The notes under the pieces were generated by a model. It saw nothing but the letters and a program-made list of their open reading frames with translations, was not told where the DNA came from and did not search any database. A DNA stretch of 64,000 nt from Clostridium kluyveri DSM 555 (GTDB taxonomy: Bacteria; Bacillota; Clostridia; Clostridiales; Clostridiaceae), in NCBI RefSeq assembly GCF_000016505.1, contig NC_009706.1:2666001-2730000 (forward strand), given 5' to 3'. A program made the position numbers and the translations under genes. Of the stretch, positions 45,074-53,678 are shown in pieces; positions within the stretch are counted from its first letter, which is position 1, and each line of letters begins with the position of its first letter.

Positions 45074-45648
45074 TTATATGCCTGGTGGGATAATATCGTC
45101 AATCGTTCGAGCTTTCTTTGGCTTTTCGATCCCATGCCATTGTTTGTGGCAAGCCCATAAATCAAAAAACAGTCCAATTGGCATAAGCCAGAATTCCTCT
45201 GCGTCCATGCCCATCTGAACTGTTCCATAATAATAAAGTCGGGTAAAGACTTCAGCGTCCGTTACCCGACTTCCATGTTTTTTGGAGTTTCTTCCTCACT
45301 TTCCACGTTGCGCTTTGCACCTTTGAACATTGCTTCGGTGATTGCACTTTTATATTCCGCCAAATCAAGCGGTGAGGTAAGAAGCTCCACTTCTTCCTCT
45401 GTCAACAATTCTTCTGGTGCGTTCTTATTCTTAAGATTACGAATTAAAATGGACTGGTTTGCAAGCAGTGTGATTAGCCAAACTATCTCGTCCAGTGCCA
45501 TCTCAAAGTTTTCTGATTTCATCAGTTTTTCTCCAAGATTTTCAAGACCACCGTAACGACCAGCAATTGCCTTTGTTGCACGTGTAGTTAAAACCAGTTC
45601 ATATTCTTTGTCACCTATTTTGATTGTGGCACTTCTCTCATTATCCAT
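45074..45648 (-). CDS. Tail assembly chaperone, long form made by -1 frameshift
   Basis: Ribosomes that slip at A AAA AAC (45277-45283) leave the short frame and read HGSRVTDAEVFTRLYYYGTV, then MDAEEFWLMPIGLFFDLWAC, ending DDIIPPGI at 45074. EEFWLMPIGL-type sequence and DDIIP are typical of the gpT-like extension that binds the tape measure protein. An 11-bp perfect stem (45236-45246 with 45262-45272) follows the slippery site. The long form is needed in small amounts for tail assembly in siphophages. Confidence 0.85.
45236..45283 (-). promoter_or_regulatory. Programmed -1 ribosomal frameshift signal
   Basis: Heptamer A AAA AAC (45277-45283), a 4-nt spacer, then the hairpin AAGTCGGGTAA...TTACCCGACTT with a 15-nt loop. 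The zero-frame stop codon lies inside the stem. Confidence 0.85.
45262..45648 (-). CDS. Tail assembly chaperone, short form
   Basis: A 128-residue gpG-like protein: KIGDKEYELVLTTRATKAIA with GRYGGLENLGEKLM and NFEMALDEIVWLITLLANQS, a mainly helical protein lying between the major tail protein and tape measure genes. It ends EETPKNMEVG. Both forms coat the tape measure protein during assembly. Confidence 0.85.
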   Translation of the reverse strand: MDNERSATIKIGDKEYELVLTTRATKAIAGRYGGLENLGEKLMKSENFEMALDEIVWLITLLANQSILIRNLKNKNAPEELLTEEEVELLTSPLDLAEYKSAITEAMFKGAKRNVESEEETPKNMEVG

Positions 45649-45659
45649 TATTTCTCCTC

Positions 45660-46250
45660 CTATGGTTCAGGTGTATATACGGGTTCATAAACTTCAGTGA
45701 ACCAGCCTGTTATAGTGGACGATGAAACACCGGGGTCACCTTCTGTGACTTCTGCTTTCCATGGGTGCTTGCCCAACCCATCCAGCTTGTTCCTACGCAT
45801 AACTGTTCCTTCAATAGTAGGTGTAGAAAAGGTAATGGAATCCGCCTTTGTCTGTAAGTTGGTTGCTGGTAGTCCAAACTTAACACGATACAACCAAAAA
45901 TATCGGTATGTTCCATTGGCCTTTTGCGCACGAAACCCCACTGCAACAGGTGTACCTACACTCTCACTTGCAGAAATTAATACCCCATTGTCGTCGGTAG
46001 ACGCACCAGTTAGATCTGCTGCTACTGTCGGGCCAATGTCATCTACACCGAGAGTGAGTGTACCGCTGTTAAAGTCCTTCACAACCTCGGCAGCACCATC
46101 ATCGGCATACAGAATTGCTTCCACCAATTCTACCGAAAGTTCGGCAGTAATGGCTTTTGCGAGTACCGAAGGCACACCATAGGTTTCCTCGCCATTTGAG
46201 TCCTCGGTTATTTTTGCATAGTACAGTTTATCCAAACCGATAGTTGCCAT
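45660..46250 (-). CDS. Major tail protein (phi13 type)
   Basis: A 196-residue protein starting MATIGLDKLYYAKITED. The conserved core ILYADDGAAEVVKDFNSGTL, RAQKANGTYRYFWLYRVKFG and TPTIEGTVMRR is the phi13-family tail tube fold. It forms the stacked hexameric tube. The position after the tail completion proteins is standard. Confidence 0.88.
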   Translation of the reverse strand: MATIGLDKLYYAKITEDSNGEETYGVPSVLAKAITAELSVELVEAILYADDGAAEVVKDFNSGTLTLGVDDIGPTVAADLTGASTDDNGVLISASESVGTPVAVGFRAQKANGTYRYFWLYRVKFGLPATNLQTKADSITFSTPTIEGTVMRRNKLDGLGKHPWKAEVTEGDPGVSSSTITGWFTEVYEPVYTPEP

Positions 46251-46253
46251 ATG

Positions 46254-46595
46254 TTATTCCTCCATTCCATAGTTTTTCGCCACGTCGATGGCGTAATGAT
46301 GATATCCAGTATCATCCTCGTGACCAATATACCTACGCTCAGTCACTGTAAAATCATCGTTTAACAAAGCCGCTGTAATCTGTCTCTTCCGCTCTAAGTA
46401 GTTACTCTTGGAAAATAGTGATATCCGTGCTTCCTGCACATCAAAGCCAGGGCGGTTATCCGCATGAACTTCAAAAACATCCGAAAGTGGGAGTATCACC
46501 ACGTACTCATCCGATGCCAAACCTGAAAAAACCCCGGTTTCTACGGGGATAGGTATTGCTGTCAGAAGTGTATTTAACTCCTCTAAGATATTCAT
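46254..46595 (-). CDS. Tail terminator/minor tail-type protein
   Basis: A 113-residue protein (IPIPVETGVFSGLASDEYVV, PGFDVQEARISLFSKSNYLE, GYHHYAIDVAKNYGMEE). The fold and place between the HK97-gp10 homologue and the major tail protein fit the tail completion protein that caps the tube. The family call is by position and weak sequence pattern. Confidence 0.65.
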   Translation of the reverse strand: MNILEELNTLLTAIPIPVETGVFSGLASDEYVVILPLSDVFEVHADNRPGFDVQEARISLFSKSNYLERKRQITAALLNDDFTVTERRYIGHEDDTGYHHYAIDVAKNYGMEE

Positions 46596-47023
46596 ATTTT
46601 ATCAATCTCCTCCTCTAGCTTTGCGATCATCGCATTGATACAAGGTTTTCTAGATGCAGTTCTCGCAGGCTTTAGGAAGGGTTTTGCAGGCTGACCATGT
46701 TTACCATATTCAATGATTGTGGCAATTTTAGCATTGCTCTCACCACCAGAACGTGGCTCGGCAAAGCCAACTTTAACATTGAAGTTTCCGTTTCTATCTT
46801 GCTTTGCACTTGAAAGTCCTAGTGAAGATAGTAGCTCCCCAGTGCTTTTGGATGGATATTTTGTATTCTTACCAATCACTTTACTTAGATTTCCCTTAAC
46901 TTTATCCAATACCACTTCACCGCCAACTTCCAGAACCTTAGGAAGAATTACATCGGTCTGGTCAGCTAATCGTGATACCTTTAAAAGGAATTCTTCTGGC
47001 ATCTTTATATTCACTTTTGCCAT
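46592..47023 (-). CDS. HK97-gp10-like tail component
   Basis: A 143-residue protein; the start MAKVNIKMPEEF at 47023 fits the GAGGTG site better than the two upstream ATGs. Signature: VGGEVVLDKVKGNL, STGELLSSLGLS, ATIIEYGKHGQPAKPFLKPA. gp10-like proteins connect neck and tail. The start codon region overlaps the end of the joining protein gene only if the longer start is used. Confidence 0.82.
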   Translation of the reverse strand: MAKVNIKMPEEFLLKVSRLADQTDVILPKVLEVGGEVVLDKVKGNLSKVIGKNTKYPSKSTGELLSSLGLSSAKQDRNGNFNVKVGFAEPRSGGESNAKIATIIEYGKHGQPAKPFLKPARTASRKPCINAMIAKLEEEIDKI

Positions 47024-47028
47024 ATCCA

Positions 47029-47364
47029 TCACCTCACAGTTGGTTCTATCTTTTCTGCTAAAACCTCGACATACATACCTCGGTTTCTTACATCATCAAC
47101 GCTTAAAATCTGATATCTGCCATCATCACAAACGATGACCATTTCACTGGTCACCCTAAGGCCAGAAATTTTTCTAAACCTAAATAGGGAAGTTGCAGAA
47201 GAAAATGATGCCCTATTTGCCCACCGCTCACTGCCATGCCGATCTTCCTTGTAGGCACGTACACTGGCAAGTATGTTATCGCCTATAGCAGCGAAACCAT
47301 CCTTGTCTTTAATAGGCTCTGTACTGATGATATCAATAAAGGTGTTCATCTTTCCAAAACTCAT
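47029..47364 (-). CDS. Head-tail joining (stopper) protein
   Basis: A 111-residue protein of the SPP1 gp16/HK97 head-closure type: MNTFIDIISTEPIKDKDGFA and RFRKISGLRVTSEMVIVCDD. The small beta-barrel seals the portal after packaging. The order adaptor, stopper, gp10, terminator, tube is normal. Confidence 0.82.
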   Translation of the reverse strand: MSFGKMNTFIDIISTEPIKDKDGFAAIGDNILASVRAYKEDRHGSERWANRASFSSATSLFRFRKISGLRVTSEMVIVCDDGRYQILSVDDVRNRGMYVEVLAEKIEPTVR

Positions 47365-47367
47365 AAT

Positions 47368-47685
47368 TTACACCTTCCAATCCCGGTCTAGTCTAAGAAG
47401 TAGGTTCACTGTGTTCCAAACCTGCTGCCCCGCTTGTACGCTATCGGCGAAGAAACCAGCCGTCGAGCCATCTCTGCTTTCGTAGAAATGACTCGACAGC
47501 ATGATTACTGCCTGTTCAGTTGTTGGGGGCATGATGTTTTCAGTGTAATAACCCTCAGCAACATGCTGATAACTTTCCGCATAAGAGACGGCGGCTTTGA
47601 TGTAATGCAGCAGAAGTCCATCGTCTGCGTCATGCGTCAGGATCAGATTTGCTTTTACTTTAGGGAGAAGATTATCAGTTGTCAT
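47368..47685 (-). CDS. Head-tail connector (gp6-like adaptor)
   Basis: A 105-residue helical protein starting MTTDNLLPKVKANL. DDGLLLHYIKAAVSYAESYQ, EQAVIMLSSHFYESRDG and VWNTVNLLLRLDRDW match gp6-type adaptors that dock below the portal ring. Confidence 0.82.
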   Translation of the reverse strand: MTTDNLLPKVKANLILTHDADDGLLLHYIKAAVSYAESYQHVAEGYYTENIMPPTTEQAVIMLSSHFYESRDGSTAGFFADSVQAGQQVWNTVNLLLRLDRDWKV

Positions 47686-47704
47686 GCCGTCCACCTCCCT
47701 CCGG

Positions 47705-48085
47705 TCATTCTTCGTCTGCTGCCATTAACCCAGCCGCTTTTAGTTTAGCGAGCAGAGCATTAAAATCCGTGACAAGAGTGGCTGTATCCTCGGCTATGCT
47801 GTCGGCTTGATTAGCAGCCTTTTTTACTAGCCCAGAGACTGACTCCGTAGCATCGGTAGGATATGTTGGAGCATACAGCTTACCGTCTTCGCCGATTTTT
47901 ACTTCGACGGTATCGTCCTCACCAGCAGCGGCCGCTTTTACACCACCGAGAGTCTCCTCTGTTGCCACGAGAAGCGGATTGGCGGAGAGCCCCGTTACCG
48001 AGGCTCCTTCCTTGATTTCAAGTGTTCCGCCTATAACAGTTTTTTCTCCGCCTTGTTCGGTGTAATTCTTAGTGTTATAGCTCAT
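47705..48085 (-). CDS. Head fibre-like protein
   Basis: A 126-residue protein: EQGGEKTVIGGTLEIKEGAS, VEVKIGEDGKLYAP and a C-terminal helical part LVTDFNALLAKLKAAGLMA. The pattern is shared with phage head fibre proteins and small capsid decoration proteins encoded after the capsid gene. It probably decorates the head. Confidence 0.7.
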   Translation of the reverse strand: MSYNTKNYTEQGGEKTVIGGTLEIKEGASVTGLSANPLLVATEETLGGVKAAAAGEDDTVEVKIGEDGKLYAPTYPTDATESVSGLVKKAANQADSIAEDTATLVTDFNALLAKLKAAGLMAADEE

Positions 48086-48097
48086 AACGCACCTCCA

Positions 48098-49303
48098 TTA
48101 AGCTTTCTGCTGAAGTACTTTTATGGCTTCAGGTAGAATTAATTTTCCATCCACACGCTGAGTTGCAACAAAGCCTACTTGGCCAGTAACAGCATAAAGT
48201 TCATTAAGCCTCTTAAATACACGACCCTGACGATCAGCTACCCAGTAATAACTAAAATCACCAAATGCGATACTCTTCGCAGCTGCAGCAATAGTTGGCA
48301 TATATGCAGAAGTATACAATGGTCGATTAAGGATAGTATCCGGTGTACCTGCCTGTAAGGAAGGTTGCCATAGGTACTGTCCTTGACCATCCTTTAGTTT
48401 ACGGATTGCTTTTACAGTGGCGTCGTTCATAACGAATACAGCCTTATTACGGTAAGGTGCCTTTAGTGAATAGAACAGATCAAGTACCTCGTCCATAGTA
48501 ATTGCCGTAGCACCTGCAGTAGTCACACCAATTTGGGCACCACCTGTAGAAGCAAGGATACCTGTCGGTTTTCCAGATCCATCACCGGTAAAGAACGCCT
48601 CTTCCTCTTTGTTACCGATACGCCTTGCAAACTCCTTAGAGATGTAGGCTTCAAGATTGAACACAGAATCGTTAAGAAGCTCCTCGGAAACTTTGATCAT
48701 GGTAGCGAGTTTGTAAGCTCCTATAGAAACCTGTCCGAAGCTATCATCGCTATCTGGGATAGTGCCTTCTTCATCCACCCAGGAAGCAGTACCTTTTGTA
48801 GCTACAACAGGAATTTTCCTATCACCAGAAGATGTATTGATAACATTGGCCAGTGAACGGAAAATGTTCTCTTCCTCAAGAGCCTCTACTAAGGTACGTT
48901 CAAACTCGTCAGGCACAAGATAACCACCCTCGGAGTCTGTACCAATTTGAAGGGCATTTCTTACGTTTACATCAAGGCCTTCCCCTGCACGAGTACGCAT
49001 GGCATTCCAGAATGCTTTCTTGTACTCTGCAGACGCACGTCCTGTCTTATCTTCAGCATGTTTGGACGGTGTGTTTGTAATAGGGCTACTAGTGGCTTTG
49101 GAAAGTTCTAAGTCAATAACCGCCTGACGTTCCAAACGTTCTATTTCCTTACCAAGTGCAACAACTTCAGCTTCCATCTTTTCATAGGTTTGTGTGTCCT
49201 CTGCGGATAACAATCCATCACCGCCACGTTTTGAATCAAGGAATGCCTTCGCCGCATCCCAAACCTTAGCGCGTTTCTCGCGCAATTCAAGAATTTTACT
49301 CAT
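48098..49303 (-). CDS. Major capsid protein (HK97 fold)
   Basis: A 401-residue protein. The N-terminal about 100 residues are a coiled-coil delta/scaffold domain (LREKRAKVWDAAKAFLDSKR). The mature part starts near the GEGLDVNVRNALQIGTDSEG segment and contains GGYLVPDEFERTLVEALEEE, EELLNDSVFNLEAYIS and FFTGDGSGKPTGIL, all typical of HK97-fold capsids. The scaffold is removed by the adjacent protease. Confidence 0.93.
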   Translation of the reverse strand: MSKILELREKRAKVWDAAKAFLDSKRGGDGLLSAEDTQTYEKMEAEVVALGKEIERLERQAVIDLELSKATSSPITNTPSKHAEDKTGRASAEYKKAFWNAMRTRAGEGLDVNVRNALQIGTDSEGGYLVPDEFERTLVEALEEENIFRSLANVINTSSGDRKIPVVATKGTASWVDEEGTIPDSDDSFGQVSIGAYKLATMIKVSEELLNDSVFNLEAYISKEFARRIGNKEEEAFFTGDGSGKPTGILASTGGAQIGVTTAGATAITMDEVLDLFYSLKAPYRNKAVFVMNDATVKAIRKLKDGQGQYLWQPSLQAGTPDTILNRPLYTSAYMPTIAAAAKSIAFGDFSYYWVADRQGRVFKRLNELYAVTGQVGFVATQRVDGKLILPEAIKVLQQKA

Positions 49304-49322
49304 TGTTATTTCCTCCTTTAAA

Positions 49323-50012
49323 TTAGTGAGAAATTAAAGAAAGCCGCTTATCCAGCGACTCTATAGGTGTACCTGTTTTTATTTTTTGTTTTTTAGGTAG
49401 TTTGCTAATAAGTGAGTTGGTAACCGCCATCCTGCTAAAGATAAGGCTATCCGTCAAATCCGGTGTTTCACTTTCCATAAACATGATCTTATCTGCAAAA
49501 CCAAGTTCGATGGCTTTGTTTGCATTCATCCATGATTCTGCATCCATCAGATGAGAAAGCTTTATTCGGGAAAGACCAGTCTTTAACTCATAGGCATTAA
49601 TAATACTTTCCTTAACCTCATCTAATAGAGCTTTAGCTCGCAGCATTTCCTCGCTGTCACCAATGGCAATGGTCGAAGGGTTATGAATCATGATCATGGA
49701 TACCGGCGACATATATACATCTCCACCCGCCATTGCAATAACAGAAGCTGCACTTGCCGCAAGCCCGTCAATTTTTACAGTGACCTTTCCGGTATAGTCC
49801 ATAAGCATGTTGTAAATCTGAGCTGCTGCAAACACATCCCCTCCAGGAGAGTTAATCCACACTGTAATATCACCGGTGCCAGCCAGCAGTTCATCTTTGA
49901 ACATCTTAGGTGTGACCTCATCACCCCACCACGTTTCTTCGGATATCACTCCATTTAAATAGAGAGTGCGCCCTTCATCAGAATCTCGCACCCAATTCCA
50001 GAACTTCTTCAT
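49323..50012 (-). CDS. ClpP-like prohead protease
   Basis: A 229-residue protein with ClpP-fold motifs: INSPGGDVFAAAQIYNML, GLAASAASVIAMAGGDVYMS (catalytic Ser) and MIMIHNPSTIAIGD (catalytic His). It cuts the delta domain of the capsid and other prohead proteins. It lies between portal and capsid, as usual. Confidence 0.92.
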   Translation of the reverse strand: MKKFWNWVRDSDEGRTLYLNGVISEETWWGDEVTPKMFKDELLAGTGDITVWINSPGGDVFAAAQIYNMLMDYTGKVTVKIDGLAASAASVIAMAGGDVYMSPVSMIMIHNPSTIAIGDSEEMLRAKALLDEVKESIINAYELKTGLSRIKLSHLMDAESWMNANKAIELGFADKIMFMESETPDLTDSLIFSRMAVTNSLISKLPKKQKIKTGTPIESLDKRLSLISH

Positions 50013-51257
50013 TTACTGACCTCCTTCGGTTTTGGCAAACGCTCCTGCGTCAGCCAATTTCGTCATATTTCCGTTAACCAGATATAAATCGCCACCTTCC
50101 TCAGCTGGGATACGGTTCATGTCCTCCAATTCACGGATATCATTAGCTGACATCCAGCCATTTTGCCGCCCGATAGCATAGCCATTCATTCGGCTTTGAT
50201 AATCGCCGCGCAGCAGACCATCTAAATTGAACTTGATGAATACTGATGTTTTCTCAGAAGGCAAAATAAGCGATTGCTGGAGACTTTGCTCCCATCTCAC
50301 CACCCACGGATCGAGAGTGTATTTTACAAACTCCAAAGACTGCTGCTCGATATTGGAGAAGCTAGATTTCTCAAGATCTCCCACCATATGGGGAGGCACA
50401 CGGAAAATCCTCGCAATCTCATTGATTTGAAATTTCCGTGTTTCTAAAAACTGAGCCTGTTCTGGAGGTATACCGATGGCTTGAAACTTCATGCCCTCTT
50501 CCAATACAGCGATTTTATGTGCCTTAGCTGTGCCTTGGTAAGCACTATTCCAGCTATCCTTGACTCTCTGTATGTCTTTAATTACTCCCGGGTGCTCCAG
50601 CACACCGCCGGGATTGGCTCCATTAGCAAAGAATGCCGCACCGTATTCTTCGGTAGCAAGTGACATACCGATTGCATTTTTTGCCATAGCAATAGGGCTA
50701 TAGCCAATGAGTCCATCAAAGCCTAAGCCTGGTATGTGAAGTACATCATCTTTGCGAAGTGTGACATAGCCGCCCTTTGGATTCAGGCCACTTTCGTCTG
50801 TATCCCGGTAGTAGGTATAAACCAGTTCACCATTTGATGCTCGACTTACTTCCATCTTGTTAGGAAGTAGGGGATAAAGCGCAATTGCCTGGCCACGACC
50901 ATTTCGAACTATCTGTGCATAAGCATTGCCCCAAAGTAAAAGATGACTCATCAGTGTTTCTCGAAACACAAATGAAGTCATCTCTGGATTTGGTTCATCA
51001 TGAAGAAGGTAATACAAAGGGTGGAAAGGAATCTTTTCTTTACCTCCATCAGAACGATATCTATATACATGTAGTGGCAGTCCAGCAATCGCTTCAGCTA
51101 GTATTCTTACGCAGGCATACACCGCTGTTGCTTGCATTGCAGTACGCTCATTTACTGTTTTGCCAGATGATGTACCGCCAAATAGGAAGGAAAATGCGCT
51201 ACCCACACGGTTTTGCGGTTTGTCCCTTGAACGAAACAGTCCTTTTAATAAATTCAT
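50013..51257 (-). CDS. Phage portal protein (HK97 family)
   Basis: A 414-residue protein starting MNLLKGLFRSRD at 51257, behind GGAGGTGAGGCCT. Motifs: AMQATAVYACVRILAEAIAG, LPLHVYRY, YAQIVRNGRGQAIALYPLLP, FQINEIARIFRVPPHMVGDL. It forms the dodecameric DNA channel at the capsid vertex. Confidence 0.93.
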   Translation of the reverse strand: MNLLKGLFRSRDKPQNRVGSAFSFLFGGTSSGKTVNERTAMQATAVYACVRILAEAIAGLPLHVYRYRSDGGKEKIPFHPLYYLLHDEPNPEMTSFVFRETLMSHLLLWGNAYAQIVRNGRGQAIALYPLLPNKMEVSRASNGELVYTYYRDTDESGLNPKGGYVTLRKDDVLHIPGLGFDGLIGYSPIAMAKNAIGMSLATEEYGAAFFANGANPGGVLEHPGVIKDIQRVKDSWNSAYQGTAKAHKIAVLEEGMKFQAIGIPPEQAQFLETRKFQINEIARIFRVPPHMVGDLEKSSFSNIEQQSLEFVKYTLDPWVVRWEQSLQQSLILPSEKTSVFIKFNLDGLLRGDYQSRMNGYAIGRQNGWMSANDIRELEDMNRIPAEEGGDLYLVNGNMTKLADAGAFAKTEGGQ

Positions 51258-51307
51258 AGGCCTCACCTCCAAATTGAAAGAATTACACCACAAACAATCA
51301 TTGAAAT

Positions 51308-52912
51308 TTATAGAATTATTAAACCTCTCTCGTCATACACCGAGTCTCCACTATTACCTGGTCCACAGCGGATGGCGCGGTCGAGTGCCATAATAGTTGC
51401 CACTGCTCCATCTATTTTTTCTGTACTTTTTTCCTTGTCCGGTTTTATATTTCCAGCCGGATCTGTTTTTATATAGATGTTATCCATCATCCACCGTAGT
51501 ACTGGATGCCCGCCGTGTGCTATTCTTTCTTCTAATGTCAATTTCATAAGTTCCTTTGTAGGTGGTGACATATCTTTAAAACCTTGACCGAAAGGAACTA
51601 CAGTAAAGCCTAACCCTTCAAGATTTTGCACCATCTGAACAGCGCCCCAGCGGTCAAAAGCAATCTCTCGAATGTTGTACTTTTCCCCCAGTTCTTCAAT
51701 GAATTTTTCAATGTATCCATAATGGACTACATTTCCCTCGGTGGTTAAAATATAGCCTTGCTTCTCCCAAAGGTCGTATTGCACGTGGTCTCGTCGCACT
51801 CGGAGGTCAATATTATCCTCCGGCATCCAAAAATACGGGAGAACGGTATATTTATCTGTTTCATCTTCCGGTGGGAACACCAGCACGAAGGCTGTAATGT
51901 CAGTGGTAGAGGATAAATCAAGTCCTCCATAGCATACTCTACCTTCAAGGCTCTCTGGTTTTACTGGAAACGCACAGGCATCCCACTTTGCCATTGGCAT
52001 CCAACGGACAGATTGCTTAACCCACTGGTTCAGACGCAGCTGTCGAAAGCTATTTTCCTCTGCAGGGTTCTGCTTTGCACTTTCACAAGCGGCTCTAACT
52101 TTATCGATACTTACTGTAATTCCTAAGCTTGGATTTGCTTTCTTCCATACTTTAGGATCAGTCCAATCATCCTCTTCTTTGGCACCGTAGATTACGGGAT
52201 AAAAAGTAGGATCGTATTTTCTGCCCTCAATAATATCAACCGCTTTTTGGTGTGTTTCATAGCAGATACTCTGGGTATCCGTCCCTGCAGTGGTGATAAG
52301 AAAATATAGCGGTTGGGTTCTCGCATCACCAGACCCTTTTGTCATAACATCAAATAGTTTCCTATTTGGCTGAGTATGAAGTTCATCAAAAACAACACCA
52401 TGTATATTGAAGCCGTGTTTTGAATAGGCTTCAGCCGACAATACCTGATAAAAGCTGTTGGTCGGCAGGTACACCAGTCGTTTAGTTGAAGCCAGCAACT
52501 TCACTCGTTTATTCAGCGCTGGACACATCCGCACCATATCGGCTGCTACTTCAAATACAATTGATGCCTGCTGGCGATCTGCGGCACAACCGTATACCTC
52601 TGCTCGTTCTTCACCATCTCCACAAGTGAGGAGAAGTGCGATTGCTGCTGCAAGCTCGCTTTTTCCCATCTTTTTAGGTATTTCTATATAAGCCGTGTTA
52701 AACTGCCGGTATCCATTAGGTTTTAAGATACCGAATAAATCACGGACAATTTGCTCCTGCCAATCGATAAGTTCAAAAGGCTTGCCTGCCCATGAACCTT
52801 TCGTATGGGAGAGTGCTTCGATAAAAGCCACAGCGTAATCAGCAGCGTCCTTATCGTAATATGACCCTTCAGCTATAAAGGCGGTCGGCTTATATTTCTT
52901 CAGTTTCCGCAT
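51308..52912 (-). CDS. Terminase large subunit
   Basis: A 534-residue protein starting MRKLKKYKPTAF at 52912. The ATPase N-domain has IEIPKKMGKSELAA (Walker A-like) and GVVFDELHTQP (Walker B). The C-terminal nuclease holds GGLDLSSTTDITA and the acidic residue in EIAFDRWGA. It cuts and pumps phage DNA. The small subunit gene lies 5.3 kb away beyond an accessory cassette, instead of adjacent. Confidence 0.93.
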   Translation of the reverse strand: MRKLKKYKPTAFIAEGSYYDKDAADYAVAFIEALSHTKGSWAGKPFELIDWQEQIVRDLFGILKPNGYRQFNTAYIEIPKKMGKSELAAAIALLLTCGDGEERAEVYGCAADRQQASIVFEVAADMVRMCPALNKRVKLLASTKRLVYLPTNSFYQVLSAEAYSKHGFNIHGVVFDELHTQPNRKLFDVMTKGSGDARTQPLYFLITTAGTDTQSICYETHQKAVDIIEGRKYDPTFYPVIYGAKEEDDWTDPKVWKKANPSLGITVSIDKVRAACESAKQNPAEENSFRQLRLNQWVKQSVRWMPMAKWDACAFPVKPESLEGRVCYGGLDLSSTTDITAFVLVFPPEDETDKYTVLPYFWMPEDNIDLRVRRDHVQYDLWEKQGYILTTEGNVVHYGYIEKFIEELGEKYNIREIAFDRWGAVQMVQNLEGLGFTVVPFGQGFKDMSPPTKELMKLTLEERIAHGGHPVLRWMMDNIYIKTDPAGNIKPDKEKSTEKIDGAVATIMALDRAIRCGPGNSGDSVYDERGLIIL

Positions 52913-53000
52913 AAACACCGCCCCTTTTATGGAAAAGGACATAAGAAAAGAGCCTCAATCCTATAGATGAAGCTCTTTTCTCTATCCTATTTAGATTTAG

Positions 53001-53189
53001 TTATTTCTTTATATCCACTTCACCCGTCAGTATGAAATGGGCATATTCTGCTTTATGGTCTATTAAATAGACTACCAATTCATAAAACCCTCGTTCATTT
53101 GCCTCATACTGTACTCGGTCCACATCAAACATATTTGTGACTCCACTTTCTCGTATGGAAAGGATTTGTTGCTTAATTATCTCATTCAT
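53001..53189 (-). CDS. DUF5049-family small phage protein
   Basis: A 62-residue protein (EIIKQQILSIRESGVTNMFD, VQYEANERGFYELVVYLIDH). DUF5049 proteins occur beside amidoligase and cyclotransferase genes in Firmicute phages; the role is unknown. Its start overlaps the end of the cyclotransferase gene by 8 nt, so they are translationally coupled. Confidence 0.75.
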   Translation of the reverse strand: MNEIIKQQILSIRESGVTNMFDVDRVQYEANERGFYELVVYLIDHKAEYAHFILTGEVDIKK

Positions 53190-53640
53190 TGGCTACCTCC
53201 TCCGATTCTACTGAATCGGTTGTCGCTTTGCGCAGGATTTCCACATCGAAGCCTGCACTCTTATAGCCTTCTAAAATTGTACTGTAATAATAACAGCTCG
53301 GCTGTCCAAGCGGCCTCCCATCATTCATGATGTATACCATCGCCTTAACGGTTTTACCCCCCAACTTCACTTTTATTGTTTCCTTGCGATAAAGGAACGG
53401 CCATCCCTCGTAACGGTCAAGTGCCGCTTCATCGACAGGTGTGATTTCCCACACTAAAACGGGTACGTTGCCACCCTTAAAAGGCTCGATAGTCGCCACA
53501 GCGCCTGCGTGTGCCCCTCTAAATAATAAACGGTGGTCATTGATTTGACTTGCTCCTACCACCTTCGCTGTGGGGCATCTGTTGGCCATTTGTTTCAGGT
53601 TAAGGTTGGAGCCATAGGCAAGATATAATTTATTCTTCAT
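53182..53640 (-). CDS. Gamma-glutamylcyclotransferase-like enzyme (GGCT/AIG2 fold)
   Basis: A 152-residue protein. The fold signature YGSNLN binds the substrate and an acidic residue in ALDRYEGWP is the usual catalytic Glu. VYIMNDGR and SCYYYSTILEGYKSAGFD match the family. GGCTs release amino acids from gamma-glutamyl or related isopeptide links as 5-oxoproline. It sits next to an amidoligase that could form such links. The substrate is unknown. Confidence 0.85.
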   Translation of the reverse strand: MKNKLYLAYGSNLNLKQMANRCPTAKVVGASQINDHRLLFRGAHAGAVATIEPFKGGNVPVLVWEITPVDEAALDRYEGWPFLYRKETIKVKLGGKTVKAMVYIMNDGRPLGQPSCYYYSTILEGYKSAGFDVEILRKATTDSVESEEVANE

Positions 53641-53678
53641 TGTAATCCTCCTTCTTAGCTTTGTGGGTTAGGGGCAGC

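Noticed and set aside
45046-45228. 60-aa minus-strand frame after the tail chaperone
   Set aside because: It is a third frame overlapping the better-supported -1 frameshift extension, which matches gpT-type tails.
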